Assembly (NCBI RefSeq): GCF_018736065.1
Contig: NZ_CP076129.1
Span: 62,001-126,000, forward strand
Direction of reading: 5' to 3'
Length of the DNA: 64,000 bases
Source of the DNA: Flammeovirga kamogawensis
Lineage (GTDB): Bacteria > Bacteroidota > Bacteroidia > Cytophagales > Flammeovirgaceae
Positions 9,011 to 17,000 of this stretch are shown here, piece after piece (position 1 is the stretch's first letter; every line of letters starts with the position of its first letter). A program made the translations under genes and the position numbers. The notes under the pieces are model-generated. The model saw nothing but the letters and a program-made list of their open reading frames with translations. It was not told the DNA's origin and ran no database searches.

Positions 9011-10717
9011 ATGAAGAGAAGAATAAATCAAGTTTTACTTACTGTTTTAGGAGTTGCGGCTTTTTCATCTTGTGCAAGTACAGATTTGAAAAATAATGAT
9101 AATACAAGTGTTAGTGTTGAAAAAAAGTCTCAACCTGCTAGTAACCCATGGCTGATTTCTGATAAAATGGCAACCACACATTTTGATATGGCACAATCGG
9201 ATAATTTCGAGGCACCAATTAAGAGTGGTATCTTTACTATAGACCCATTAACTACGCAACGTATTGTTGCTGGTCCTGTAAATATTATCACTTTAAAATC
9301 TCAAGAAGAAGGTTTTTGGTGGGCGTTATCTACTGATAAAATTACGTATGTAGACGGTAGGAACGGAGACTGGAAAAAAGTGGCTGTTTATCAATTACCT
9401 CAAGTAGCACAAATAAATGATGAAAACCTTGAAGCAATTATTGGAACTTCGTATTCTGATAGTGCTACATTGGCAACAAATTACGATAAATATTGGGCCC
9501 CAACAAAAGCACAAAACCCAACACTTAGAATGTTGACAGGTAATAGTATTTATGCTTTTGTAGACAAAGACGGTAACCTGTACTTTACAGCATCAGGGCA
9601 TATTCATAAATTAAAGTTTGCAGGAGATAGAATTGATGAGGTCAAGACAATGAATGTCAAAGATCAGATGGCTATTCCAAAAGAGTTGGAACAATATATA
9701 GATATGAAATTAATACCTGGAGGAATTACAGGTGCTCAAATAGCTTATGATGGAACCGTGATAGTAGGTACTATTTTCGGTTTGATAGCTTTAGATAATG
9801 ATTTATCAGAAATTAAAGACAACATTGCTTTACCCATAGAGGCATTTTATAGTACATTTCCACCTAAAGGGAACAAAAGTCCAGAATTTATCTCTAACTC
9901 ATTTGCAATGGACGAAAACAATGCAATTTATTTAGCTAGCGGGGTGATGATGAATAAGATTGTATGGAATGGAAATAATTTTTCTACTGAAGCAAAAGAT
10001 GGAGCATGGTCAGTAGCCTATAAAACTGGAGCATTGGCACCAACAATTAAATATGGTACAGGAACAGGGTCAACACCAACATTAATGGGTTTTGGTAATG
10101 ATGAAGATAAATTGGTTGTGATAACAGATGGAGCTAATAAAATGCACTTAACAGCTTTCTGGAGAGATAGACAAGACGATGGAAATCAATTGGCAGATGC
10201 GATAGAAGTAAATTGTGGTTATGGTGAAAACATTCCAGAATTTATCCAATCTGAACAATCAGTAGCAACTTTAGGTTATGGAGCTTTTGTTGTCAATAAT
10301 ATTGCACCTAAACATAATGGGTTAAGAGATTATGATCCTGTAAATAGAGTAAACGATTTAATTTTTAATGTTTTAGCTGTAGGACCAATTGTTGAAGCGG
10401 GTAAAGGTATTGAGAAATTTGAGTGGGATACAAAAACCAATAAATGGACAAGGCAATGGGCTAATACTGCAGTTGCATCTACGAGTATGGTGCCTACAGT
10501 TAGTTCAACATCAGAAGTTGTTTTGGTAAATACTTATAATCAACAAAATGGTTGGGAAATCTTAGGTTTTGACTGGAATACAGGGGAGCTAGTTCATGAG
10601 GTGAATTTCGGTAAGACTTCTTACGGTAACGGTGCTTATGCACTAATCCAATATGACAAAGATGGAAACCTTATTTTTAATGGAATCGGTGGGTCTATGA
10701 AAGTAGAGCTGAAGTAA
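9011..10717 (+). CDS. Lipoprotein of unknown function, possibly beta-propeller
   Basis: A 568-residue exported protein. The N-terminus has basic residues, a hydrophobic core and a lipobox-like AAFSSC, so Cys21 is probably lipidated. The mature part has many short beta-strand stretches with repeated D-x-D/N-G turns (DKDGNLYFT, DENNAIYLA, DKDGNLIFN), which suggests a propeller or PQQ/NHL-like fold. I do not recognise a named family. It has its own 130-base upstream gap and its own terminator, so it is probably a single-gene unit. Confidence 0.7.
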   Translation: MKRRINQVLLTVLGVAAFSSCASTDLKNNDNTSVSVEKKSQPASNPWLISDKMATTHFDMAQSDNFEAPIKSGIFTIDPLTTQRIVAGPVNIITLKSQEEGFWWALSTDKITYVDGRNGDWKKVAVYQLPQVAQINDENLEAIIGTSYSDSATLATNYDKYWAPTKAQNPTLRMLTGNSIYAFVDKDGNLYFTASGHIHKLKFAGDRIDEVKTMNVKDQMAIPKELEQYIDMKLIPGGITGAQIAYDGTVIVGTIFGLIALDNDLSEIKDNIALPIEAFYSTFPPKGNKSPEFISNSFAMDENNAIYLASGVMMNKIVWNGNNFSTEAKDGAWSVAYKTGALAPTIKYGTGTGSTPTLMGFGNDEDKLVVITDGANKMHLTAFWRDRQDDGNQLADAIEVNCGYGENIPEFIQSEQSVATLGYGAFVVNNIAPKHNGLRDYDPVNRVNDLIFNVLAVGPIVEAGKGIEKFEWDTKTNKWTRQWANTAVASTSMVPTVSSTSEVVLVNTYNQQNGWEILGFDWNTGELVHEVNFGKTSYGNGAYALIQYDKDGNLIFNGIGGSMKVELK

Positions 10718-10735
10718 ACCACACCACACCACACC
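10718..10735. repeat. Short tandem repeat (ACACC units)
   Basis: A CCACA/ACACC pentamer is repeated about 3.5 times directly after the stop codon of the lipoprotein gene and before its terminator. Confidence 0.7.
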
Positions 10736-10747
10736 AAATGATTATTA

Positions 10748-10787
10748 ACCCCTTCATTGATTATAAGTTAATGAAGGGGTATTTTTT
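10748..10787 (+). terminator. Rho-independent terminator after the unknown lipoprotein gene
   Basis: ACCCCTTCATT and AATGAAGGGGT form a perfect 11-bp stem, followed by ATTTTTT. Confidence 0.85.
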
Positions 10788-10944
10788 ATCTTAATACTTA
10801 AAAGTTGATATGAACTAGTTATTACACTAGTTTCTGTTTTTATTTATATAAAGAATTCCAATAAATACTATCATAGATGAACAATAGTATAATTATTGAA
10901 AAAGTAGATGAGTTAAAATTAATTGTATTGTGATATTAATTGTT

Positions 10945-11160
10945 GGCAGCTGCAATATCCTCTTTCTTCGCCTAACCCAACATATTGACATAACCCCTAA
11001 AGATCTTCAGAGATTCTTCGTAACTCACTTTATCCGTTTCATTCATTGCAGAATATTCTGATATTTTGAATAATTTTTTAAAGGTTCGTTCTTGTAATAG
11101 AGGAGGGAAGTCGATAACATAGTTAAAGTTAGATCTTACTACTTTTTTAGAAGCTTATAA
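10945..11160 (-). pseudogene. Rpn-family (PD-(D/E)XK transposase-type) C-terminal remnant A
   Basis: Read on the minus strand this encodes FNYVIDFPPLLQERTFKKLF, followed by a helix-rich segment ending in AKKEDIAAAN, the usual tail of Rpn-family nuclease/transposase proteins. An in-frame TAG interrupts it and no nuclease core is present. It differs from remnants B and C at its C-terminus. It lies at the left end of the immunity island. Confidence 0.65.
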
Positions 11161-11240
11161 ATAATTTTATTGGTGTATTTATTGTGATAAGTTTTAAAAT
11201 CATCCAATTATGGAGTTTGTAGTGACATTTGTCGGTGTAA

Positions 11241-11643
11241 TACTACAAAGGTTTGGGAAGGAGTGCGAATATAGCATTTTTAGATATTAAAGAAAGTTTT
11301 TCTAAAGAAACATTAATTGACTTATATAACGTCCAAAATAAGGTTGTTAGATGAGTTTTCTTTTTTAAATAGCAATGATTTATAACAAGATGAAAAGCAT
11401 TTAAAAATGTGAGAAATGTTAGAAAAAGCTACATAAAAGGCTTATACACATAATAGAAATAATACATTTTCAAGAAAAGGTTTTTTAGATTATGTAATAG
11501 AAAAAGTAAAATTGAAGTTAAATAAAAGCGGTTATAATTCTTATTTATTTCCTAAAGTAGAATTTGATAAAAAAGAGGTAATAAAAGCAAAGTATTTAGG
11601 ACAGCAAGGAAAAGTGATTAATAATATAAAACTAAATGAATAA
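11241..11643 (+). pseudogene. Dead polymorphic-toxin C-terminal remnant A
   Basis: A degraded reading frame starts YYKGLGRSANIAFLDIKES, shifts frame near 11345, and then carries three in-frame stops (TAA 11383, TGA 11410, TAA 11434). It ends with an open tail containing GFLDYVIEKVKLKL and YLFPKVEFDKKEVIK, whose stop is 5 bases before the immunity gene. Position, orientation and tight spacing fit the C-terminal tip of a contact-dependent or T9SS-type polymorphic toxin. The toxic activity cannot be assigned. Confidence 0.6.
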
Positions 11644-11648
11644 ATAAT

Positions 11649-12368
11649 ATGAAATATTTATTGAGAAGTAGTGTTAGATCGAAGATTTATGATATAGATA
11701 ATTTTACATTCGGAGAATGTTCAGGAAGTAAGACTTTAAATGATTTAGATCAATTACATCATAAACTTGAAAATGGCTTAAGCTTAGAAGAAGGATTTAT
11801 TTTTGATTATATAGATGTCATTGATAAGGCGGAGTTTGATAAACGAGAAGTGGTTCTTTCTAATTTTTACAACCGTATAGGTTTTACGATAATATCTAAA
11901 TTTAAGCTAAGTCCACTTTCTATTACACTTAGAGATATACTTAAAGGTTTTAAATTCTTAAATTCAAAGTTTTATGACGCTAAGGTAAAAGTAAGAGATT
12001 CATTTTATGACTTTAATGTATTAGTTACTCCACTCCGTGAGTTTTATGAATGTATCAATTTTGAAAAATCACGTTTTGATTTAGAAATAACGAGAACAGG
12101 TGAAATAGTTGAAAGAGATATAAAAAATGATTTTTCAACTCTTAGAGAATTAGAAGAGAATAGAACATCTCAATATAACCAATCTATAACTGCTCTATTT
12201 CAAACTGGTGTACTTAAATCAGCATATCGTAATATTGACCTAATATATTGGATAAGCCATGGTTTCCTTATCAGTGACCGATTAAAAGAAGCAATTGAAG
12301 CTGCAGATTTAGATGGAGTAGAAATTCGTAAAAGTCCTGTACATTTTACCTTTGCAGATGAAGAATAG
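11649..12368 (+). CDS. Imm11-like (DUF1629-type) immunity protein, copy 1
   Basis: A 239-residue soluble protein. The C-terminal stretch LISDRLKEAIEAADLDGVEIR matches the characteristic end of DUF1629/Imm11 immunity proteins of polymorphic toxin systems (family recalled, not searched). It starts 5 bases after the dead toxin tail, as immunity genes do, and would have neutralised that toxin in the cytoplasm. Residues 1-186 differ considerably from the second copy at 13217-13933, but the last 162 bases are almost identical. The gene is intact although its toxin is not. Confidence 0.65.
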   Translation: MKYLLRSSVRSKIYDIDNFTFGECSGSKTLNDLDQLHHKLENGLSLEEGFIFDYIDVIDKAEFDKREVVLSNFYNRIGFTIISKFKLSPLSITLRDILKGFKFLNSKFYDAKVKVRDSFYDFNVLVTPLREFYECINFEKSRFDLEITRTGEIVERDIKNDFSTLRELEENRTSQYNQSITALFQTGVLKSAYRNIDLIYWISHGFLISDRLKEAIEAADLDGVEIRKSPVHFTFADEE

Positions 12369-12409
12369 AACAAGAAATATTTTCTTGTTAAGAATTATTT
12401 TAGAATACA

Positions 12410-12446
12410 CAACAAGCCAACCTACAAAAACTAGGTTGGCTTGTTG
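12410..12446 (+). terminator. Terminator hairpin between immunity gene 1 and the convergent Rpn tail B
   Basis: CAACAAGCCAACCTA and TAGGTTGGCTTGTTG form a perfect 15-bp stem with a 7-nt loop. The same hairpin recurs at 13976-14014 and in decayed form at 18494-18526. A smaller 9-bp hairpin (AACAAGAAA/TTTCTTGTT) lies just after the stop codon. Confidence 0.8.
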
Positions 12447-12458
12447 CATATTTATGGT

Positions 12459-12745
12459 TTACTGCTGTATATTTTTTACTTCTTCAATGCTAAGTCCATC
12501 GAGAAGCATGGATTTGGCCGTTTCTACAGCCTGTTCTTTTTTCCCCTCTTCCTTCGCCTGATCCAACGTATTTACATAGTCCCTAAAGGTCTTCAGAGAT
12601 TCTTCGTAACTCACTTTATCCGTTTCATTCATTGCAGAATATTCTGATATTTTGAATAATTTTTAAAAAGTTCTTTCCTGTAATAGAGGAGGGAAGTCGA
12701 TAACATAGTTAAAGTTAGATCTTACTACTTTTTTAGAAGCTAATA
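12459..12745 (-). pseudogene. Rpn-family C-terminal remnant B
   Basis: The minus strand reads FNYVIDFPPLLQERTF, a TAA stop, then KLFKISEYSAMNETDKVSYE and a tail ending DGLSIEEVKNIQQ. It matches remnant C but lacks 11 codons in the tail, an in-frame loss between two similar GL(S/T)IE repeats. Only the C-terminal third of an Rpn protein is left and the nuclease core is absent. Confidence 0.65.
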
Positions 12746-12826
12746 AATAATTTTATTGGTGTATTTATTGTGATAAGTTTTAAATTCATCCAATTATGGA
12801 GTTTGTGGTGACATTTGTCGGTGTAA

Positions 12827-13211
12827 TACTACAAAGGTTTGGGAAGGAGTGCGAATAAAGCATTTTTAGATATTAAAGAAAGTATTTCTAAAGAAACATT
12901 AATTGACTTATATAACGTCCAAAATAAGGTTGTTAGATGAGTTTTCTTTTTTAAATAGCAATGATTTATAACAAGATGAAAAGCATTTAAAAATGTGAGA
13001 AAAAGCTACATAAAAGGCTTATACATATAATACATTTTCAAGAAAAGGTTTTTTAGATTATGTTATAAAAAAAGTAAAATTGAAGTTAAATAATAGTGAT
13101 TATAATTTTTATTTATTTCCTAAAGTAGAATTTGATAAAAAAGAAGTAATAAAATCAGAGTATTTAGGTCAAAAGGTAAGAGTGATCAATAATTTAAAAC
13201 TAAATGAATAA
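12827..13211 (+). pseudogene. Dead polymorphic-toxin C-terminal remnant B
   Basis: This is the second copy of the remnant at 11241-11643. It has the same frame break and the same three stops at equivalent sites (TAA 12969, TGA 12996, TAA 13011), plus two small in-frame deletions relative to copy A. Only the last about 50 codons differ noticeably (YNFYLFPKVEFDKKEVIKSE, then YLGQKVRVINN). The stop is 5 bases before the second immunity gene. Confidence 0.6.
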
Positions 13212-13216
13212 ACAAC

Positions 13217-13933
13217 ATGAAATATTTATTAAAAAAAAGTATAAGATCTAAAGTCTTCGATAGAAATGAATTTACATTTGGAGAATGTGATGGAGATAAT
13301 TTAAAAAATTTGGAAGAGGTACATCATATTATTCAAAATGAATTAAGTTTCCCTGATAATTACATTTTTGATTATATAGACATCATTGATAAAGCTGATT
13401 ATGATAAACGAAAAGTGATTCTTTCAAATTTGTATAGTCGTATTGGTTTTACAGTTAGACCTAGAATAAATTTAAGCCCTCTTTCTAATACATTAAAAAA
13501 AATTTTACAAGAGTTTAATTCTTTAAATTCAAAAATTTATGATGCAAAGGTCAAGGTAGGGTATTCATTTTTTGATTTTAATGTGATGGTTTCTTCAAAG
13601 AGAGAATTTGAAAAATGTATTTGTTTTGAAAAATCACTTTTTGATTTAGAGGTAATTAGTACAGGAGAAATACTTGAAAGAGGTTTAAAAAATGAATTTC
13701 CAACAATTAAAAAATTAGAAGAGAATAGAAGACATCATCACGATCAATATGTAACAGCAATATTTAATAAAGGTGTTCTTAAATCAGCATATCGTAATAT
13801 TGACCTAATATATTGGATAAATCATGGTTTCCTTATCAGTGATCGATTAAAAGAAGCAATTGAAGCTGCAGATTTAGATGGAGTAGAAATTCGTAAAAGT
13901 CCAGTTCATTTTACCTTTGCAGATGAAGAATAG
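13217..13933 (+). CDS. Imm11-like (DUF1629-type) immunity protein, copy 2
   Basis: A 238-residue paralogue of the protein at 11649-12368. By eye the first about 185 residues are roughly 60 percent identical, while the last 54 residues differ at one position. Both keep start, stop and frame. It follows dead toxin remnant B by 5 bases and ends before the same terminator hairpin. Likely a cytoplasmic immunity protein against a variant of the same toxin; the toxin itself is not present in working form. Confidence 0.65.
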   Translation: MKYLLKKSIRSKVFDRNEFTFGECDGDNLKNLEEVHHIIQNELSFPDNYIFDYIDIIDKADYDKRKVILSNLYSRIGFTVRPRINLSPLSNTLKKILQEFNSLNSKIYDAKVKVGYSFFDFNVMVSSKREFEKCICFEKSLFDLEVISTGEILERGLKNEFPTIKKLEENRRHHHDQYVTAIFNKGVLKSAYRNIDLIYWINHGFLISDRLKEAIEAADLDGVEIRKSPVHFTFADEE

Positions 13934-13975
13934 AACAAGAAAAATTTTCTTGTTAAGAATTTAATTTAGAATAGA

Positions 13976-14014
13976 CAACAAGCCAACCTACAAAAAAATT
14001 AGGTTGGCTTGTTG
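13976..14014 (+). terminator. Terminator hairpin between immunity gene 2 and Rpn tail C
   Basis: The same 15-bp perfect stem as at 12410-12446, with a 9-nt A-rich loop. Confidence 0.8.
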
Positions 14015-14026
14015 CATATTTATGGT

Positions 14027-14345
14027 TTACTGCTGTATATCTTTTACTTCTTCAATGGTTAGACCCGAATATTGAGCAACTTTTTCAATGGTAAGTCCAT
14101 CTTGAAGCATGGATTTGGCCGTTTCTACAGCTTGTTCTTTTTTCCCCTCTTCCTTCGCCTGATCCAACGTATTTACATAGTCCCTAAAGGTTTTCAGAGA
14201 TTCTTCGTAACTCACTTTATCCGTTTCATTCATTGCAGAATATTCTGATATTTTGAACAATTTTTAAAAAGTTCTTTCCTGTAATAGAGGAGGGAAGTAG
14301 ATAACATAGTTAAAGTTAGATCTTACTACTTTTTTAGAAGCTAAT
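14027..14345 (-). pseudogene. Rpn-family C-terminal remnant C
   Basis: The best preserved of the four Rpn tails. After an in-frame TAA it has 77 open codons containing EYSAMNETDKVSYEESLKTF and ending in DGLTIEKVAQYSGLTIEEVK plus DIQQ. The repeated short helix motif GLTIE(K/E)V is typical of Rpn-family C-termini. The upstream nuclease core is gone; the similarity stops near the repeated 20-base motif at 14357-14376. Confidence 0.65.
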
Positions 14346-14428
14346 AAATAATTTTATTGGTGTATTTATTGTGATAAGTTTAATCAATAGGCAAAGTTCT
14401 ATATGATTCCCTATCACTTAACTCATAG

Positions 14429-14542
14429 AATGTAGAGAGAAGTAGATCAAATGTAATATTTCAAGTCAAAGGGGAACCAAAATTAATCCTTCATCCAAGT
14501 GAAAAGGGTACTGTGCTTAAAGTTATTTTAGAACAAATGTAG
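14429..14542 (+). pseudogene. Short toxin-tip remnant
   Basis: An open frame without its own start reads NVIFQVKGEPKLILHPSEKG and ends in KVILEQM, with its stop 4 bases before the next small gene. Position and spacing are those of a toxin C-terminus preceding an immunity gene, but only about 37 codons remain and no domain can be named. Confidence 0.4.
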
Positions 14543-14546
14543 TACA

Positions 14547-14774
14547 ATGGAAAATCAAGAGATTAAAAATAAAATTCAACTATTACGTTCAAAACATAAA
14601 ATTATAACTGAAAAACGGAGACAAAATAATGATGATAAAATTGAAGATTCTCTATTTCATCAACATCAAATATTACTAAAACAAATATCTGAATTGGAAT
14701 GGAAGTTAAAATCAAGTAGAGAAAAGAATGAACATACAAAAGCTGTACTTAATATGGGTAGAAAATGGTTATAA
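14547..14774 (+). CDS. Small coiled-coil protein, candidate immunity protein
   Basis: A 75-residue highly charged protein (many Lys, Glu, Gln) with heptad-like spacing of Ile and Leu, so a helical hairpin or coiled coil is likely. It starts 4 bases after a toxin-tip remnant and its TAA stop abuts the ATG of the next small gene, which implies coupled translation. No family recognised. A role in toxin immunity is inferred from position only. Confidence 0.5.
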   Translation: MENQEIKNKIQLLRSKHKIITEKRRQNNDDKIEDSLFHQHQILLKQISELEWKLKSSREKNEHTKAVLNMGRKWL

Positions 14775-14960
14775 ATGGGAGGTTCTGAAAATTCAACACA
14801 AGATAACGGGAAATTAGAACATATAATAAGTTTGTGTGATAGCACATTAGCTCTCTTGGAAATAAAAGATTTAGATATTGGTTTGGAAGATAAACTATTA
14901 GAAATGCTAGAATACATAGATTCAAAAAAAATAAATTATGACGTATACGTTAAAATCTAG
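14775..14960 (+). CDS. Small acidic protein, coupled to the preceding gene
   Basis: A 61-residue acidic, probably helical protein (LEHIISLCDSTLALLEIKDL). Its start directly follows the stop of the 75-residue gene, so the two may form one two-part immunity unit, or may be one ancestral gene split by a stop. Unknown family. Confidence 0.45.
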   Translation: MGGSENSTQDNGKLEHIISLCDSTLALLEIKDLDIGLEDKLLEMLEYIDSKKINYDVYVKI

Positions 14961-15070
14961 CTAAGGAGGTGACAAAACTAAAACAACAAATGGATAATGT
15001 AACGATGTTCATTATTGAAAATAATAAAGGGGTTCATGTAATATTAAAAGAACAATGGCAAATAAACTAA
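14954..15070 (+). pseudogene. Short toxin-tip remnant
   Basis: A 38-codon open frame without a start overlaps the end of the previous gene by 7 bases and reads LAKEVTKLKQQMDNVTMFII, ending in ILKEQWQIN. Its stop is 7 bases before the next gene. It is interpreted as the leftover C-terminus of a toxin cognate to the downstream protein. Confidence 0.4.
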
Positions 15071-15077
15071 ATTGATT

Positions 15078-15935
15078 ATGAAAAAAGGAATCAACGGATG
15101 GGAAACTAAATGGTGTGAACGATTGGCTGAATATGATACTGAATTTATCATATCCGATCACGAGGTCGAAAAAAAGTCTGAAGAGATTCTTATAAGATTT
15201 TTGGAAAGTGCAGAAAAGTACAATGTTTTAAAAATTCTTCCAGAAGGGGCTAAGTCTGAAAGTTATTTATCCTATATTAAAAGAGTTCGCCCTGAAAGTC
15301 TTGAATTTGATGAAAATAGTATCAGAAAATTTGCTTTCTACAATGAAGAAATAGGTACACCTGCAACCCGTTTAGCCTTTTATAATAAAAAAGGAGAAAT
15401 AGAAGAGAAAGATATTTACGTCTTTTGGAATTATGGTGGAGGGATAGAATATGTAACCCATAAGGTCAAAAACGGTGATGTAGAGTTTAAAAGAGTTGGA
15501 GGTAATGACTATGATTTAGTTCCTCCAATTAAATTTTCATGTGGACCTTATAGACGTAATGACCAATGGTTTTTTTATATTGGAATTTTTTTAATATCAG
15601 ACATTTGGTTACCAGTAGTTGATAGTTTAAAGATTGATACCACTGAAAATGATTCTTATCATTTAGGAGAAGTCGATAACAGACCACTAGCCTATAGACA
15701 TACGCCAAGATTAAATAGTTTTTTAAGGGATATTAAACAAATTTCCATAGAAAATAATGGAAAATGGCATTTTCATTCTGATGGATATGCCATTCAACAT
15801 GTTACAGATATGCGAAAGACTGAAGATGAAGATTCAGATAAAATATGGTGTGACCATGGTATTCCGTTAGATGGAAAAATAGTTTATCAGGAAGATATTG
15901 AGAGTGGTCGTGTTAAAATACCTTCTTTTGACTAG
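15078..15935 (+). CDS. Unknown soluble protein, candidate immunity protein
   Basis: A 285-residue soluble protein with no signal peptide or membrane segment, rich in Trp, Tyr and acidic residues (GINGWETKWCERL, VFWNYGGGIEYVTHK, KIWCDHGIPLDGK). I do not recognise the family. It follows a toxin-tip remnant by 7 bases and lies in a run of immunity-type genes, so an immunity role is the best guess. The ATG is chosen over a TTG six bases upstream. Confidence 0.55.
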   Translation: MKKGINGWETKWCERLAEYDTEFIISDHEVEKKSEEILIRFLESAEKYNVLKILPEGAKSESYLSYIKRVRPESLEFDENSIRKFAFYNEEIGTPATRLAFYNKKGEIEEKDIYVFWNYGGGIEYVTHKVKNGDVEFKRVGGNDYDLVPPIKFSCGPYRRNDQWFFYIGIFLISDIWLPVVDSLKIDTTENDSYHLGEVDNRPLAYRHTPRLNSFLRDIKQISIENNGKWHFHSDGYAIQHVTDMRKTEDEDSDKIWCDHGIPLDGKIVYQEDIESGRVKIPSFD

Positions 15936-15946
15936 TACCTTTCTGA

Positions 15947-16075
15947 ATTGACTTGGAAATAATCGATCAAGGTATTGTAAAACCTTTAGAAGATAGTAGA
16001 AACTACAAAACAGACGGTTTCTAAAGTTCAGAAAAATTAGTAAATGATCCTCTTACTATACCAAAATCAGAATAA
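15947..16075 (+). pseudogene. Short coding remnant, probably a toxin tip
   Basis: A frame with one internal TAA reads LEIIDQGIVKPLEDSRNYKT and then LVNDPLTIPKSE before a final stop. It is a decayed fragment in the same style as the other tails in this island; no intact gene follows directly. Confidence 0.35.
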
Positions 16076-16162
16076 AAAATAAACTCTGTATTGGTGTTAT
16101 TTCAAATCAATAAAACCCACTTTTCACATCATCTTGAAGTGTTTTTATTTTAAGCTACATTC

Positions 16163-16202
16163 ATAATCCCACAAGGTAAAAAATCTGTTGGGATTATTTT
16201 TT
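16163..16202 (+). terminator. Terminator-like hairpin with T-run
   Basis: ATAATCCCA and TGGGATTAT form a 9-bp stem, followed by six T. It closes the segment of the 15078-15935 gene and its remnant. Confidence 0.6.
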
Positions 16203-16269
16203 GACTAATCAAGGCAGAATTGAAGAGCATAGCTACGTGATGAAATTTTAACGCAGAGTAGTCAAAAAA
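16197..16269. repeat. Inverted repeat with 11-bp arms, possible dispersed intergenic element
   Basis: TTTTTTGACTA and TAGTCAAAAAA are perfect 11-bp inverted arms around a 51-base centre containing GCATAGCTACGTGATG. The rest of the gap up to 16518 holds a GTGAGTT/AACTCAC hairpin at 16414-16430 and no supported gene. Whether this is a repeated genomic element cannot be judged from one copy. Confidence 0.4.
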
Positions 16270-16518
16270 ACAAGGTCTAAAACTTCTGATTTTGATTGTA
16301 TAACTGCTTAATAGTAGACATTCCATAAATAACTGTTAGACAATATGTTCATGACCCTACAATTGGTCTATATGAATACACCTTATTTTGATCTATTTTG
16401 AAATACAGAAATCGTGAGTTACAAACTCACAGAATGTTCGAGTTCCGAGTGATACCTTCGGCTTAATAACAAGAACAGTGGGGGGAAGGGTATAAATCTT
16501 TAAATTCAAATTTATAAT

Positions 16519-16998
16519 ATGCTTAAAAAAATAAAAGAGGAGTTGGTTTTTACAGTTAAGGGGATGTTTTATTTTATCATATTCTCACCTGTATTAGTAT
16601 TGATATTATTGTTTTATGGAGAATATTTTGATAAAAGTTCTATATGTGTAAAGAATAAAGTATTAAATAGGGAATTTAACCTAGATCAGGTATTTAAAGA
16701 AATGAAGTATTACAAGTATGGAAATTCATACGGTTTTTATAAAAGGCAATTAGTTGGAGAAACTAATATTACAGGAGATTTTACATATAGTTATCAAGTG
16801 GTAGCAGATAAGAAAGAATATCAAATAATAGTACATGCTGTAATACATAAAAATAAATGGTATCTAATGGATTTAGTTGTTTATAAAACACCACATCGTT
16901 TTTTTTCATTATTATTGTCGAAAGGTGAATTGATTCTTCATGATAAGTATGATACATTAGAAGGTTCTAAAAATTATATTATTGATTGTCCTCTTTAA
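16519..16998 (+). CDS. Small membrane-anchored protein, candidate immunity protein
   Basis: A 159-residue protein with one N-terminal transmembrane segment (about 14-34, FYFIIFSPVLVLILLFY), then a single soluble alpha/beta domain facing outward. The soluble part loosely recalls the Coa1/Tim21-like fold seen in small bacterial accessory proteins; this is a weak impression. It precedes a Hint-type toxin remnant by a few bases. An anchored protein of this kind could protect against a toxin acting at the membrane or in the periplasm. Unknown family. Confidence 0.5.
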   Translation: MLKKIKEELVFTVKGMFYFIIFSPVLVLILLFYGEYFDKSSICVKNKVLNREFNLDQVFKEMKYYKYGNSYGFYKRQLVGETNITGDFTYSYQVVADKKEYQIIVHAVIHKNKWYLMDLVVYKTPHRFFSLLLSKGELILHDKYDTLEGSKNYIIDCPL

Positions 16999-17000
16999 GT

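Larger units (their letters stand above)
10966..14376. repeat. Tandem duplication with a unit of about 1.59 kb (two full copies and part of a third)
   Basis: The same series recurs with starts at 10966, 12552 and 14153: a minus-strand Rpn-gene tail, the 20-base motif beginning TTGGTGTATTTATTG, a dead toxin tail, an immunity gene and a hairpin. The spacings are 1586 and 1601 bases. Copy three stops after the Rpn tail and the 20-base motif (14357-14376). The motif recurs once more at 18749-18768. The flanks are nearly identical by eye, while the toxin tips and most of the immunity genes have diverged. Confidence 0.85.

Noticed and set aside
12352-12647. Short plus-strand frames between immunity gene 1 and the next unit
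   Set aside because: They are antisense to the Rpn tail B remnant and the terminator hairpin and have no coding features of their own.
14153-14376. Treating the third Rpn tail as a complete small gene
   Set aside because: Its frame continues upstream past a TAA into recognisable Rpn sequence, so it is a truncated copy and not an independent small protein.
16405-16465. tRNA-like pattern: a 5-bp stem with a 7-base loop (GTGAG TTACAAA CTCAC) followed by TTCGAGT
   Set aside because: There is no D-arm, the T-stem does not pair and no acceptor stem can be found. At most a decayed or chance structure.
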